64,000 nucleotides of DNA from Actinomycetes bacterium (GCA_021414085.1 JAIOPC010000014.1:186001-250000), one strand, 5' to 3'; shown: positions 52,931 through 61,398, counted from the first letter of the stretch. Made by a program: numbers and translations. The notes: generated from the sequence alone by a model not told the origin.

Positions 52931-53479
52931 ATGACGTCTCCCGGCAAGTTCCTCTCCGCGGTCCTGATGAGTGCAGTCGTTGTCGGATGTAGCTCGACAT
53001 CGAAGACATCGACTGACACCGGCTCGACTACGACAACGTTGTCATCGACGACTGTTGCTGGTGCTGCGACCACAACGGCTTCGTCCGCGACCACTGCCCC
53101 AGCCACAACTCCGACGACGACGAAGGCCACCACGCCCACGACGACGAAGGCCACCACGCCGGCGACCACACCTGCAACAACGCCCGAGATCATTACGAGC
53201 TTCTCAGTCTCCAACGCAGGCTCATGCGCGGCACCTGATGTGAGCTTTGCTGGGCCTTCCCCGTCGGTCACCGTTTCATGGACCGTGGTCGGCGCCGACA
53301 GTGTGACTGTGTCGATGGACGGTGAGGGCGGAGTCTGGGACAACGGGCTTCCCCTGTCCGGATCGACGACGGTCCCGGCCTCGTGCGACTCCAACGGCCA
53401 CAACGTCCACAGTTACCACGTGATCGCCATCAAGGGCGGGCAGAAGGTCGCCAGCAAAAGTGCGACCCGCGGGGCCTGA
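52931..53479 (+). CDS. small lipoprotein with Thr/Ala-rich linker
   Basis: 182 aa. Signal peptide and lipobox VVVGC (Cys20), then about 65 residues of Thr/Ala/Lys/Pro linker with a duplicated TTTKATTP, then an Ig-like beta domain (SFSVSNAGSCAAPDVSF, SVTVSWTVVGADSVTVSMDGEGG) with a probable Cys pair. Exposed outside the cell; function unknown. TAGAGT lies 6 nt before ATG 52931. Confidence 0.85.
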   Translation: MTSPGKFLSAVLMSAVVVGCSSTSKTSTDTGSTTTTLSSTTVAGAATTTASSATTAPATTPTTTKATTPTTTKATTPATTPATTPEIITSFSVSNAGSCAAPDVSFAGPSPSVTVSWTVVGADSVTVSMDGEGGVWDNGLPLSGSTTVPASCDSNGHNVHSYHVIAIKGGQKVASKSATRGA

Positions 53480-53486
53480 TTTTCGG

Positions 53487-53537
53487 GCGAAGTGACGCGC
53501 CAAACGACTCACAACACCAGGTCAGCGCGTCACTTCG
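53487..53537 (+). terminator. long inverted repeat between convergent genes
   Basis: CGAAGTGACGCGC (53487-53499) pairs perfectly with GCGCGTCACTTCG (53525-53537), a 13-bp stem with a 25-nt loop. It fills the gap between the convergent lipoprotein and LysM genes. No T-run; probably a bidirectional terminator or part of a dispersed repeat. Confidence 0.5.
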
Positions 53538-53542
53538 ACGAT

Positions 53543-54889
53543 TTAGCAGGACCCCGGCATCGTCGTTGACGTGGCGGGTGGTGGCAGCGTCATCAGCGGT
53601 TCCGGCCAGGCGAAGCACGTGGTAACAGTCACGTCGGTGTCTTGCAGGATTGCGACGGTCGTAAGCGTGGTTTGGCCTTGCGCGATCTCGGCCAGCGTTT
53701 TGCCCGCGAGATCGTCACCGAGCAACACCACCACGCCGCTGCCCTCGGCCCAAGTGCCGGTCGTCAACAGCGGCACCTCGGGGCCGCTCGCTTCCACGAC
53801 GGCGTTCGCAAGAAAGACCGCCAGGGATCTGGCGACCGACAATGCAGCAGGATCGTCGGGGTTATAGATGATCTTGGTAACGGGCAGGTCGATGGTGCAC
53901 GTGTCGGGCGCGGTCATCGTGAAGGCTTCGTCCGTAAGCTGGACGGTCAGGTAGCGAGCAACACCTTCTTGGTTGCTGCAGTTGCCGACCTGAACCACCG
54001 TGCCGATCTTCGTGATGACGAACGTGGTGGTACTCAAGTCAAATGTCGTGAGTGTTGTGTCGCCCGGCAGCGTGGAGGCTGCGACGGGCAGGCAGTTGAC
54101 TTCTTGCAGAGCGTTGAGCACCGTCGTTGTTGTCCAGGCGGTCGGTTCGGGGAACGTGGTGCCGACGCCCGTCGTGTCGACGCCCGGCGTTGTACTCGCT
54201 GGCACCTGGCTCGGGAAGGGGATGTTGATCACGGCTCCGACAACGAAGGGGCCGTAACCGGGGACGTCGCGATTTGCTGCCTCCAACTCGGCGACTGTGA
54301 CCTGGAACATCTCCGCCACCGAGCCGGGATAGTCACCGGCTTCGATGGTGTAGGTGCCGCCGATCTGGGGATTTGTCGTTGTCGTCGAGTCGGTAGCGAC
54401 AGGGATTGCGAGTTGGAGGCCGACTTGGAACAGGCCGTAATCGACCGTGTTGACATTGGCCGCGTCCATCTCCGCCAGCGTCACGCCGAATGAGTTGGCG
54501 ACTGCAGTGGGATTGTCGCCTTCTTGCACTGTGTAGAAGAACACATCACCGACGTATGCAGTTGTGGTCATCGGCGCTGTGGGTGGAGGGACTGAATCGT
54601 CAACGCCAATGGGCCTACTCGTTGTCACGGCGTCGTTGCAGAAGATTGACGTCAACGTGTCGCCCCCGCCTTCGCCGACTGTTGTCTGGTTCGCGGATGA
54701 CCGGGTCGCCAGCACCGCGGCGCCGCCGACTCCGACGATCGCGCATGCGCCGAGCACGCTGGCGCTGCGTTGGCGTTGGTGGCGGCGAGCGCGGCGCTTC
54801 ACGTCGCGCAGCGACGGGCGCGACAACACGCTCGGTCGCTCCGCGAAGGTCGCGGCCAGCTCGCGGTCGATGTCTTCGAATTCGTTCAT
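53543..54889 (-). CDS. membrane protein with LysM-like repeats and LytR_C domain
   Basis: 448 aa. A basic cytosolic N-terminus of about 45 residues, one membrane segment (VLGACAIVGVGGAAVLATRS), two LysM-like modules (FFYTVQEGDNPTAVANSFGVTLAEMDAANV and GTYTIEAGDYPGSVAEMFQVTVAELEAAN), Thr-rich linkers, and a C-terminal LytR_C-like part (VARSLAVFLANAVVEASG to GSGVVVLLGDDLAGKT). It is predicted to bind peptidoglycan outside. ATG overlaps the ECF sigma stop (ATGA), so it may act as the sigma factor's membrane partner or target. Confidence 0.82.
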   Translation of the reverse strand: MNEFEDIDRELAATFAERPSVLSRPSLRDVKRRARRHQRQRSASVLGACAIVGVGGAAVLATRSSANQTTVGEGGGDTLTSIFCNDAVTTSRPIGVDDSVPPPTAPMTTTAYVGDVFFYTVQEGDNPTAVANSFGVTLAEMDAANVNTVDYGLFQVGLQLAIPVATDSTTTTNPQIGGTYTIEAGDYPGSVAEMFQVTVAELEAANRDVPGYGPFVVGAVINIPFPSQVPASTTPGVDTTGVGTTFPEPTAWTTTTVLNALQEVNCLPVAASTLPGDTTLTTFDLSTTTFVITKIGTVVQVGNCSNQEGVARYLTVQLTDEAFTMTAPDTCTIDLPVTKIIYNPDDPAALSVARSLAVFLANAVVEASGPEVPLLTTGTWAEGSGVVVLLGDDLAGKTLAEIAQGQTTLTTVAILQDTDVTVTTCFAWPEPLMTLPPPATSTTMPGSC

Positions 54890-55404
54890 CGTTGTACCTC
54901 AGTTCGTAAGCGGGTGAGTGCGCGGTGGAGTGTGGACTTGACGGTGCCCAAGGGCATGCCGAGGGTCGTTGAGATTTCGGCGTCGGTGAGTTGCAGCTCG
55001 TAGCGCAGGGTGACGGCGTTGCGTTGATTCGTTGGCAACCGGCGAACCGCGTCGAGCATGTGGTTGAAGCCCAACTCGCCGCTGTCTTCGGCGTCGCGTT
55101 GCGAAGTGGCATGCAACGCTCGAGCAAGACGACGGCGCCGCAACGCGCGTCGACAACCGTTCAACACGCTGACTCGTACATAGGCAACCGGGTTGTCGAC
55201 TTGCGCGTAACGTATGTACAACTGCGCGAACGCCTCTTGCACTACTTCTTCCGCCTTCTCTGGGAAGTCGACCAGCGCAGTCGCCATGCGCACCATTGCG
55301 TGATACTCGCGGTGGTAAAGCGTGTCGAACGGCGTGGCCGGTTCGGTGGCGGCATCGAACTGCACCACCTGAACTACCGGTATCGGTTCGGTCGCATGTT
55401 CCAT
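54886..55404 (-). CDS. ECF RNA polymerase sigma factor, SigE-like family
   Basis: 172 aa. Region 2: FDTLYHREYHAMVRMATALVDFPEKAEEVVQEAFAQLYIRY; region 4: RRLPTNQRNAVTLRYELQLTDAEISTTLGMPLGTVKSTLHRALTRLR. Matches actinobacterial SigE-family ECFs. Translationally coupled to the LysM/LytR_C membrane gene. Two GGGAAC hexamers upstream suggest autoregulation. Confidence 0.93.
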   Translation of the reverse strand: MEHATEPIPVVQVVQFDAATEPATPFDTLYHREYHAMVRMATALVDFPEKAEEVVQEAFAQLYIRYAQVDNPVAYVRVSVLNGCRRALRRRRLARALHATSQRDAEDSGELGFNHMLDAVRRLPTNQRNAVTLRYELQLTDAEISTTLGMPLGTVKSTLHRALTRLRTEVQR

Positions 55405-55435
55405 GTGGCTACAAAGAGTCGCCAGCTGGCCGAAC

Positions 55436-55457
55436 GGTTCCCGAGTGTTTTGTTCCC
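55436..55457 (-). promoter_or_regulatory. possible ECF -35 elements upstream of sigma gene
   Basis: GGGAACA and GGGAACC stand 15 bp apart on the minus strand. GGAACC followed 16 nt later by ACTCTT resembles an ECF promoter (GGAAC, spacer, CGTC-like). It is weak, but it is the only such pair seen in this gap. Confidence 0.3.
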
Positions 55458-55458
55458 G

Positions 55459-56628
55459 TCAGGATGCAGGGAGCGCGTTCAGTAGATCGGTGAGCAAGTC
55501 GCCTGGATCTTCCAGCCCAACAGAGATGCGCAACAGTCCTTGTCCGATGCCCATCTGCGCCGCCTCGGCGTCGGTGAGGCTGAGGTGCGTGCTGGTGCGT
55601 GGGTGACAGATGATTGTCTCGGGCCCACCCAGCGACGTAGCCACGTGCGCAAGGTGCAAGTTCTGCAGCACATGCTCGGCGGCAGCGCGGCCACCGGCGA
55701 GATCGATCGCAAGCACGGTGCCAAAGTGGCGCATCTGCCGTTTCGCCAGATCGTGCTGGGGATGTGTTTGTAGCCCGGGGTAATGCGCTGCGCTGACGGC
55801 CGGATGATCTTGCATCGACTCGGCTATGTGCAGGGCGCTCGCCGCCTGTTGATTTGTGCGCACGGCGAGCGTGCGAATGCCGCGCAACGCGTTGAACGCA
55901 TCGAACGGCGACGCGGTGGCGCCGTGCAGCACGCTGTACGACCAGATGTGATTCAACAGGTCGCTCTCGCCGCTGACGACACCGAGCGTGGCGTCGTTGT
56001 GGCCGTCGATGCCCTTCGTCGCCGAATGCAGCGATAGGTGAACACCATGCGCGAGTGGCTGTTGGCCAAGCGGTGTCGCGAACGTCGAGTCGACCAAAGT
56101 GATCGGGCCGCGTAGCGCGCCAATCTCGTCGAGGTCGACCATTTCGAGCAGTGGGTTAGTGGGCGTCTCGGCGATGACCAACATGGTGCGTCCCGGTCGC
56201 AACGCGGCAGCAAACTCGCCAGGCTTGGTGCCGTCGACGAAGGTCACTTCGATCCCGAAACGCTGACACGGCCCTTGCAGAAACGCGAGCGTGGCCGAGT
56301 ACAGCTGGCGTTGGGCGACGATGTGATCGCCAGCACTGCAGAGGGCGAGCACGACGCTGCTGATTGCGCCCATGCCGCTGGCGAAGGCCATCGACGACTC
56401 GGCGCCTTCTAGTGCGGCGACTGCTTCTTCGAACGAGCTCACCGTCGGGTTCGCGTAGCGACCGTAGAACTCGGTGGAACGAAGCTTCGTTGCGCGGCGG
56501 TTGGCGTCGGCAAGGTCGGTTGATTCCCACACGCTGCTTGCCCACAACGTCGGAGCCAACGCCCGACCGCCGTTGCTGCGACCGGCAGTGATGGCGCGGG
56601 TTGCGGGCTGCTGCGCGTCGTTCGACAT
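55459..56628 (-). CDS. transsulfuration PLP enzyme (cystathionine gamma-synthase/lyase family)
   Basis: 389 aa, Cys/Met_Meta_PP family. YGRYANPTVSSFEEAVAALEGAESSMAFASGMGAIS is the PLP phosphate-binding region; VDSTFATPLGQQPLAHG and the PLP Lys in LHSATKGIDGHNDATLG follow; SLGGPETIICHPRTSTH is near the end. Whether it is gamma-synthase, gamma-lyase or another cannot be told. ATG 56628 preferred over GTG 56637. Divergent from the MDMPI-like gene. Confidence 0.92.
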   Translation of the reverse strand: MSNDAQQPATRAITAGRSNGGRALAPTLWASSVWESTDLADANRRATKLRSTEFYGRYANPTVSSFEEAVAALEGAESSMAFASGMGAISSVVLALCSAGDHIVAQRQLYSATLAFLQGPCQRFGIEVTFVDGTKPGEFAAALRPGRTMLVIAETPTNPLLEMVDLDEIGALRGPITLVDSTFATPLGQQPLAHGVHLSLHSATKGIDGHNDATLGVVSGESDLLNHIWSYSVLHGATASPFDAFNALRGIRTLAVRTNQQAASALHIAESMQDHPAVSAAHYPGLQTHPQHDLAKRQMRHFGTVLAIDLAGGRAAAEHVLQNLHLAHVATSLGGPETIICHPRTSTHLSLTDAEAAQMGIGQGLLRISVGLEDPGDLLTDLLNALPAS

Positions 56629-56664
56629 GTGGCACACGTTACGACATCGCTCTACGCTGAGGCC

Positions 56665-57321
56665 ATGACGAATACTGGGACGAACGCCGCAACCAACCCC
56701 GACTTCGGTGCGCTGTACACCGCTGCTCGCCAGCGGATCACCGCTCTGGTCTCCAGCGGCGGCGTCGATTTGGACAAGATTGTGCCGTCAACCCCCGCGT
56801 GGAGGGTGCGCGATGTCATCGCTCACCTCACCGGTGTGACCGCCGACGCGATGAGCGGGAACATGGACGGTGCGCCGGGCGAGGCCTGGACTGAAGCGCA
56901 AGTGGCCCGTGGGCGCGACCGCGACCTCGCGGAACTGCTCGCCGACTGGGAGAAGTTCGGCTCGATGCTCGCCGACTTTCTTTCCAGCCCGGCTGGCGCG
57001 GCCGCGTCGGCAGCAGTGATGGATGTGCATAGCCACGAAGCGGACTTGCGTCATGCGCTGGGATTGCCATTCGAGTTGCCCGACGACTTCCTGTCGTGGG
57101 CAATTGGCGGCGTCCGCGACGGGTTCTACAAGGCAGTTGCCGAGGCCGATTTGCCGGCCATCACACTCAACGCTTCCGACGCCGAATGGTTCCGCGCGCG
57201 TCTCGGTCGCCGCACGGAAGCGCAAGTGCGTGCGTACGACTGGTCGGCGGATCCGACTCCATATCTCGACACGTTCTTCATGTTCGGCCCGGCCGAGCTT
57301 GCGAGCGGCGAACACTTGTGA
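56665..57321 (+). CDS. maleylpyruvate isomerase N-terminal (DinB-like) protein
   Basis: 218 aa. TPAWRVRDVIAHLTGVTADAM gives the first metal His, and MDVHSHEADLRHALG the HxxxD-like site. The second mycothiol-type DinB protein in the window. ATG 56665 has TACGCT 6 nt upstream, overlapping a TGAGG Shine-Dalgarno-like run. Stop overlaps the VOC gene (GTGA). Confidence 0.85.
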   Translation: MTNTGTNAATNPDFGALYTAARQRITALVSSGGVDLDKIVPSTPAWRVRDVIAHLTGVTADAMSGNMDGAPGEAWTEAQVARGRDRDLAELLADWEKFGSMLADFLSSPAGAAASAAVMDVHSHEADLRHALGLPFELPDDFLSWAIGGVRDGFYKAVAEADLPAITLNASDAEWFRARLGRRTEAQVRAYDWSADPTPYLDTFFMFGPAELASGEHL

Positions 57322-57680
57322 TCGGAAGGCTCGACGAGGTGGTGATCGATTGCCACGCGCCCATGCGCCTCGCCGAGTTCTGGCAACACGTACTCGGTGG
57401 CTACATCGTCCGGCAGAGTCACGAGTGGGTCGCATTGGAACCGACGACCGGAATCACGGTGTCGTTTCAACTCGTCCCCGAGAGCAAGGTTGCGAAGAAT
57501 CGAGTTCACCTCGACATCGATGTCATCGATCTCGACGATGCAGCGGATGCAGCCGTCGCAGTCGGTGCTCGTCGTATTGGTGAGGTCGTGTACGACGAGC
57601 ACGGTGGCTTTCAGGTGATGGCCGACCCGGAAGACAACGAGTTCTGCTTCGTCAACGGCCCAACCGCAATCACCGCCTAG
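57318..57680 (+). CDS. VOC/glyoxalase-like protein
   Basis: 120 aa. VIDCHAPMRLAEFWQHVLGGYI and RVHLDIDVIDLDDAADAAVAVGARRI with the ending MADPEDNEFCFV are the actinobacterial Glyoxalase_6 (VOC) pattern. Metal-dependent chemistry unknown. GTG 57318 in a GTGA overlap with the DinB-like gene. Stop overlaps convergently with the DMFase-like gene. Confidence 0.9.
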   Translation: MIGRLDEVVIDCHAPMRLAEFWQHVLGGYIVRQSHEWVALEPTTGITVSFQLVPESKVAKNRVHLDIDVIDLDDAADAAVAVGARRIGEVVYDEHGGFQVMADPEDNEFCFVNGPTAITA

Positions 57681-59221
57681 CTGAGCCGCCGCATCACGTT
57701 GCTGGTGACTTGCGCGACCAGCGGATCGTCAAGGCCGTACACCCAATCGGTGCTGCCGATCGTCGCCACCGTGCCGCCTGCTTCACCGGCTGGTTTGCAT
57801 GTCAGCATCACCGCGTTGCCGTATCGCGCGCGTGCAAGCGAGTCGTCGTCGAGGTTGCCGTAGATGCGTTCGGCGATGAACTCGAGGTCGCACTGATCGC
57901 CGAGCGCGGCAATCGACGCGGGATAGTCGCCCTCGCCGAGGTTGGATGACGGCGTGAATGCGACGACCTCCGTTTGTGGAGGCAGCACGTAGCCCGACGG
58001 AAACGGAGTCGCGATCGGGAGCTGATGATCATCGAAGCCGAGTCGGCAGCCAACGGTTTCGTATCCGACGACGCCTGCGTCGCGACCGAGTTGATCGCCG
58101 TAGCGCAAACCGGTTTCTTCGAACATCCAATGATCGTGGCGGTAGATGGTGAACGCTCCCGACCCGCGGGGTGTGGAGAGACCGAAGCGGCTGTACAAGC
58201 CGAACGCCGAGCCGGCGCCGAGGAAGGTCCACTCCGGTCGCTTCACTACTGGATCACCCCACATGCCGCTCATCGATCGCTCGGCGGCGGTGCCCATCAC
58301 GGGGTCGACCTTGTGCGCGCTGTACTTGTGGCACACCATCGATCGACCGTCATCCTCAAGACGCACCTGCCAGAACATCGTGTTGCCCGAGAAGCTCGCG
58401 TAGTTGCCGCCACCGGCGACGTGCGCCTCTACTGCATCGCGTTGTGCAGCCGACCAATACTCGTCGTGGCCAGCACCGACGACCAACGTGTAGCCGTCGA
58501 GCGCTGTCGGGTCGAGCTCGAGATCGCTAGAAACCGCGCAGTGCAGGTCGATGCCCGCGCGCTCCGCCCACTCGACGAAACGGCGCTCGTAGGTGTGCCA
58601 CCCAGCTGAGCTCATGTAACCCGGGTAGCCATGTTGCTTGCGGAACTGCTGATAGGCGGCGCCGTCGGTGTCGGGCTGTTCGCCAAACGGCACCGGCGGA
58701 CTCTTGCGGTCGTCGCGTTCGGTGTGCGGCCGCACCAACAGGCCGCGCCCGAATGGCCGGTCGAACGAGACGCGATTGCCGCCGGTGTAGAGGCTGCGAC
58801 CACCCCAGTTGTTGTAGGCGTTGTACGTGTTGGTCGCGATGACGAGCAACGCTGCGCCCTCGCCGCGCGCTTCCACTGGCGCGCGTACTACGAACATCGC
58901 GTGACCGATCGCCCGATCCGGCGGTGCACCGTGTGCGCGCAAGGTGATGAGGTACATCCCGCTGCGCCACTCGGCCGCGACCGGAACGGTGACCGCAACC
59001 GGCCAACCGCAACCGTCCGAGTCGGCGTTGTCGGGCGTGTCGTGCACGGCGCCAGTCAAACCGGCGGCAGACCACAGCACGTCGCCGCCCCACCGACGAA
59101 CGTCGATGTCGTAGTGATCCGCGGAACTCCACACGTGCACACCAACATCGTCGCCAGGGAAGTAGCTCAGCTGATCGCAGTACGCCTCAACCGCGTCGTA
59201 ATGGGTGATGTCGTCGGCCAT
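57677..59221 (-). CDS. N,N-dimethylformamidase beta subunit-like protein
   Basis: 514 aa, cytosolic. N-terminal beta-sandwich (about 1-115), then the DMFase beta-subunit-like C-terminal domain: LLVIATNTYNAYNNWGGRSLY, YEFVEWAER-like RRFVEWAERAG, VVGAGHDEYWSAAQRDAVEAHVAGGGNYASFSGNTMFWQ. True DMFase opens amide bonds using an Fe site; the substrate here is unknown and no alpha subunit is seen. ATG 59221. Confidence 0.82.
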   Translation of the reverse strand: MADDITHYDAVEAYCDQLSYFPGDDVGVHVWSSADHYDIDVRRWGGDVLWSAAGLTGAVHDTPDNADSDGCGWPVAVTVPVAAEWRSGMYLITLRAHGAPPDRAIGHAMFVVRAPVEARGEGAALLVIATNTYNAYNNWGGRSLYTGGNRVSFDRPFGRGLLVRPHTERDDRKSPPVPFGEQPDTDGAAYQQFRKQHGYPGYMSSAGWHTYERRFVEWAERAGIDLHCAVSSDLELDPTALDGYTLVVGAGHDEYWSAAQRDAVEAHVAGGGNYASFSGNTMFWQVRLEDDGRSMVCHKYSAHKVDPVMGTAAERSMSGMWGDPVVKRPEWTFLGAGSAFGLYSRFGLSTPRGSGAFTIYRHDHWMFEETGLRYGDQLGRDAGVVGYETVGCRLGFDDHQLPIATPFPSGYVLPPQTEVVAFTPSSNLGEGDYPASIAALGDQCDLEFIAERIYGNLDDDSLARARYGNAVMLTCKPAGEAGGTVATIGSTDWVYGLDDPLVAQVTSNVMRRLS

Positions 59222-59260
59222 GCGCGAACGCTAACCCGCGCGGTCGCATCGCGCGGTTGG

Positions 59261-59650
59261 CTAGTCCGTTACCTCGATCACGAATTCGCCGTCGGGGTTC
59301 ACTGCGCAGATGCCGGACAGCCTTCCTGTGTGGGTGAAGCGCATCGCAAGCGTCTGCAATGCGTCGACGTAGAACGGCCCGATGTCGTAGCCGCGAATGT
59401 CCTTGTTGGTGATGCGGATCGATTCGCCGACTTTGACTTGCAGAGTCTGCGGCATGATCTCGATGATCTCGCCGCTGTCGATGCTGCGGCCGGTGCCGAA
59501 CGGCACGGTGTACTCGTAGGTGGCCTGTTCGTTTGCTCCGAGCGGCGCCGTTTCAACGTTGCCGGCCTTGTCGTCGGCTTGAGCACAGCCGACACTCGTC
59601 GCGGAGGCGAGCAACAGCAGCGCGGCGGCGAACAGCGGTCGACGCTTCAT
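59261..59650 (-). CDS. cupredoxin-like lipoprotein
   Basis: 129 aa. Lipobox SVGC (Cys22), then a cupredoxin-like beta barrel: GEIIEIMPQTLQVKVGESIRITNKDIRGYDIGPFYV and the late GICAVNPDGEFVIEV. Typical His ligands are missing or shifted, so copper binding is uncertain. ATG 59650 overlaps the SCO1 stop (ATGA). Last gene of the copper-delivery operon. Confidence 0.8.
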   Translation of the reverse strand: MKRRPLFAAALLLLASATSVGCAQADDKAGNVETAPLGANEQATYEYTVPFGTGRSIDSGEIIEIMPQTLQVKVGESIRITNKDIRGYDIGPFYVDALQTLAMRFTHTGRLSGICAVNPDGEFVIEVTD

Positions 59651-60255
59651 TGCACACTCTCGCTGAGCAAGATTTCCAGATCGGTGGCGATGCCGTCGGA
59701 GCGGATACCAAACGGCCAAGTGAGAACCACTGTGCCATTGCTGTCGACTACGTACATGGCCCCGCTGTGGGTTACCTCAACGTCACCGTCGGCGGTTTTC
59801 GTGACCGAGTAGCTGGCGCCGAACGCGTGGGCGGCGGCCTGCAGTGCATCTGCGTCATCGGTGCGCAGCGCGTGCGCATTGGAAACGAAGCTCTGCAAGT
59901 AGCCCGTGAGAATCTCGGCGGTGTCGCGCTCGGGGTCGATGGTGACCATCGCCAGGTCGATCTTGTCGGCGGGGTCACCCAGTTGTTTGAGAGCGTTCCT
60001 GACCTCGGTCAGCGTGGTCGGGCACACATCGGGGCACGCCGTGTAGCCGAAGTAGACGATCAGTAGGTGTTCATCCCTCGCCACGAATGGAAAGTCAAGA
60101 TCGCTGGCCGAAGCGTCGGGCAAGCTGAAGGAGGCGACGTTCGGTGCCGGGTCGAGTTGATAGCCGCTGAGCGTCCGCTCGGGCGTGTCGCTTCCGCACG
60201 CGGCGAAGAGCAACGCACCTGCGGCGAGCAAGATGGCACGAGGTAGTGCTGTCAT
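59647..60255 (-). CDS. SCO1/SenC family copper chaperone
   Basis: 202 aa lipoprotein (lipobox FAAC, Cys20). Thioredoxin-like fold with the CuA-assembly motif YTACPDVCPTTL (CxxxC) and distal His in VTHSGAMYVVD. Delivers copper to the CuA site of cytochrome c oxidase subunit II (family knowledge). Coupled at both ends with tlpA-like and cupredoxin genes. Confidence 0.94.
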   Translation of the reverse strand: MTALPRAILLAAGALLFAACGSDTPERTLSGYQLDPAPNVASFSLPDASASDLDFPFVARDEHLLIVYFGYTACPDVCPTTLTEVRNALKQLGDPADKIDLAMVTIDPERDTAEILTGYLQSFVSNAHALRTDDADALQAAAHAFGASYSVTKTADGDVEVTHSGAMYVVDSNGTVVLTWPFGIRSDGIATDLEILLSESVQ

Positions 60256-60755
60256 GTGGTGGCTCCTGTTGGCTCGATGGGGAAGTACTCCGCGATTGCC
60301 GCCCGCAGTTCGTCTGCTGTGAAGGCACCTTGGTGGACCTCGAGCAAGTTGCCACGAGCATCGAAGAACCCGGTTGCCGGAAGGCCGGTCACCAACAGCG
60401 CGCTCGAAAGCGCGCCGTCAGGATCGGTGAACTGGGGATACCCCACCCCCAGGTCGGCAGCGAACGCGGCAGCGTCCTCGGGTGTGTCGAAGACGTTGAC
60501 GCCGATGATTTGAATGGTGTCGGCGATCTCGTTTGCCACTTGGTCGAACGCGGGCATCTCCTTCACGCATGGAACGCAGTTGGTTGCCCACATGTTGACC
60601 ACAAGTGGCAGTCCGCTGAAGTCGGCCACCGAGGCGCTGCTGCCATCGCTGGCTGTGAAGGTCACATCGTCGACCGCATCACTTGCACGGTCGCTGCACG
60701 CCGTCATCAGCATCGTCGCGACACCGAGCGTCGCCGCGATCACGGAGCCCCTCAC
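60252..60755 (-). CDS. TlpA/ResA-like thiol-disulfide oxidoreductase
   Basis: 167 aa lipoprotein (MTAC, Cys20). Thioredoxin fold with active site WATNCVPCVKEMP and cis-Pro in TGLPATGFF. Would reduce cysteines of SCO1 or CuA or of cytochromes outside the membrane. GTG 60755, 2 nt after the PCuAC stop; its stop overlaps the SCO1 ATG. Confidence 0.93.
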   Translation of the reverse strand: MRGSVIAATLGVATMLMTACSDRASDAVDDVTFTASDGSSASVADFSGLPLVVNMWATNCVPCVKEMPAFDQVANEIADTIQIIGVNVFDTPEDAAAFAADLGVGYPQFTDPDGALSSALLVTGLPATGFFDARGNLLEVHQGAFTADELRAAIAEYFPIEPTGATT

Positions 60756-60757
60756 GA

Positions 60758-61324
60758 TCAGGGTGCTTCGTCCAGCACCGGCACGTCGATAGTCACTTCG
60801 CCCGCGGTTTCGAAGACGAGCGTCACCTGAATTGTTGTGCCGACTTCCAGTGGCTGCACTAAGTCGAGCAGCATGATGTGATATCCGCCCGGCTCTAACG
60901 CAACCGCAACCCCTGCGGGCAGGTCAATGAACTCGACGGGACGCATTGTCATCTCGCCGTCGCCCATCGCCATGGTCGTGTCAGACCCCATCGCCATCGT
61001 CGTGTCAGACCCCATGGCCATGGTCGTATCGGTGGCTGCGTCGGCCATCACCGTCTCGTGAATCTCAACCGTGCCGGTGATGCTGGGATCAATCTTGGCG
61101 GCGACGAGCTTGTCGTCCACGGGACTTGTGATCGTGAGGTACACCGCGCCGGCGGTCGCCATCGCTGGGCTAGTGCGCGCCCATTGGCCTTCGACTGTGA
61201 TGTCAGGCGTGGTGGCCGACGAGGACTTCTCATCATCACCACAACTGGCGAACGAGAGCGCGCTCAACGCGCAGAGGCCGATTATGGAAACGCGGCGGGT
61301 GAGGGGGTGAAGCGTGTGGTTCAT
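60758..61324 (-). CDS. copper chaperone PCu(A)C with Met-rich repeat insert
   Basis: 188 aa, signal peptide with a Cys near 28 (SFASCGDD). PCuAC fold: GQWARTSPAMATAGAVYLTI, copper ligands His/Met in VEIHETVM, then after an insert MTMRPVEFIDLPAG and GGYHIMLLDL. The insert is three copies of TDTTMAMG-like octapeptide adding six extra Met residues. ATG 61324 with AGG upstream. First gene of PCuAC-TlpA-SCO1-cupredoxin operon; a DosR-like box is 59 nt upstream. Confidence 0.9.
   Translation of the reverse strand: MNHTLHPLTRRVSIIGLCALSALSFASCGDDEKSSSATTPDITVEGQWARTSPAMATAGAVYLTITSPVDDKLVAAKIDPSITGTVEIHETVMADAATDTTMAMGSDTTMAMGSDTTMAMGDGEMTMRPVEFIDLPAGVAVALEPGGYHIMLLDLVQPLEVGTTIQVTLVFETAGEVTIDVPVLDEAP
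60966..61030 (-). repeat. three 24-bp tandem repeats in the PCuAC gene
   Basis: Units of 24 bp containing CCATGGCC/TCGTGTCAGACC-type sequence on the plus strand encode DTTMAMGS three times (last copy ends GDG). The copies are nearly identical, so slippage or recent expansion is likely. Confidence 0.75.
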
Positions 61325-61382
61325 AAACCTGAGTATCGCTCGCACGCCGAAGCCCCCATGGGTGACCTGCTTCTCTTTTCTG

Positions 61383-61398
61383 AGGGCCTTAAGTCCCT
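61383..61398 (-). promoter_or_regulatory. DosR-like palindrome upstream of copper operon
   Basis: On the minus strand AGGGACTTAAGGCCCT, symmetric except for one base pair on each side. It fits the DosR/DevR box GGGACTWWAGTCCC in length and core. It lies 59-74 nt before the PCuAC start. The remaining gap (61325-61521) shows no gene. Confidence 0.45.

Noticed and set aside
53103-53165. Short tandem duplication in the lipoprotein linker, considered as a CRISPR-like or regulatory repeat
   Set aside because: Two in-frame copies encoding TTTKATTP in a Thr/Ala linker; ordinary low-complexity coding repeat.
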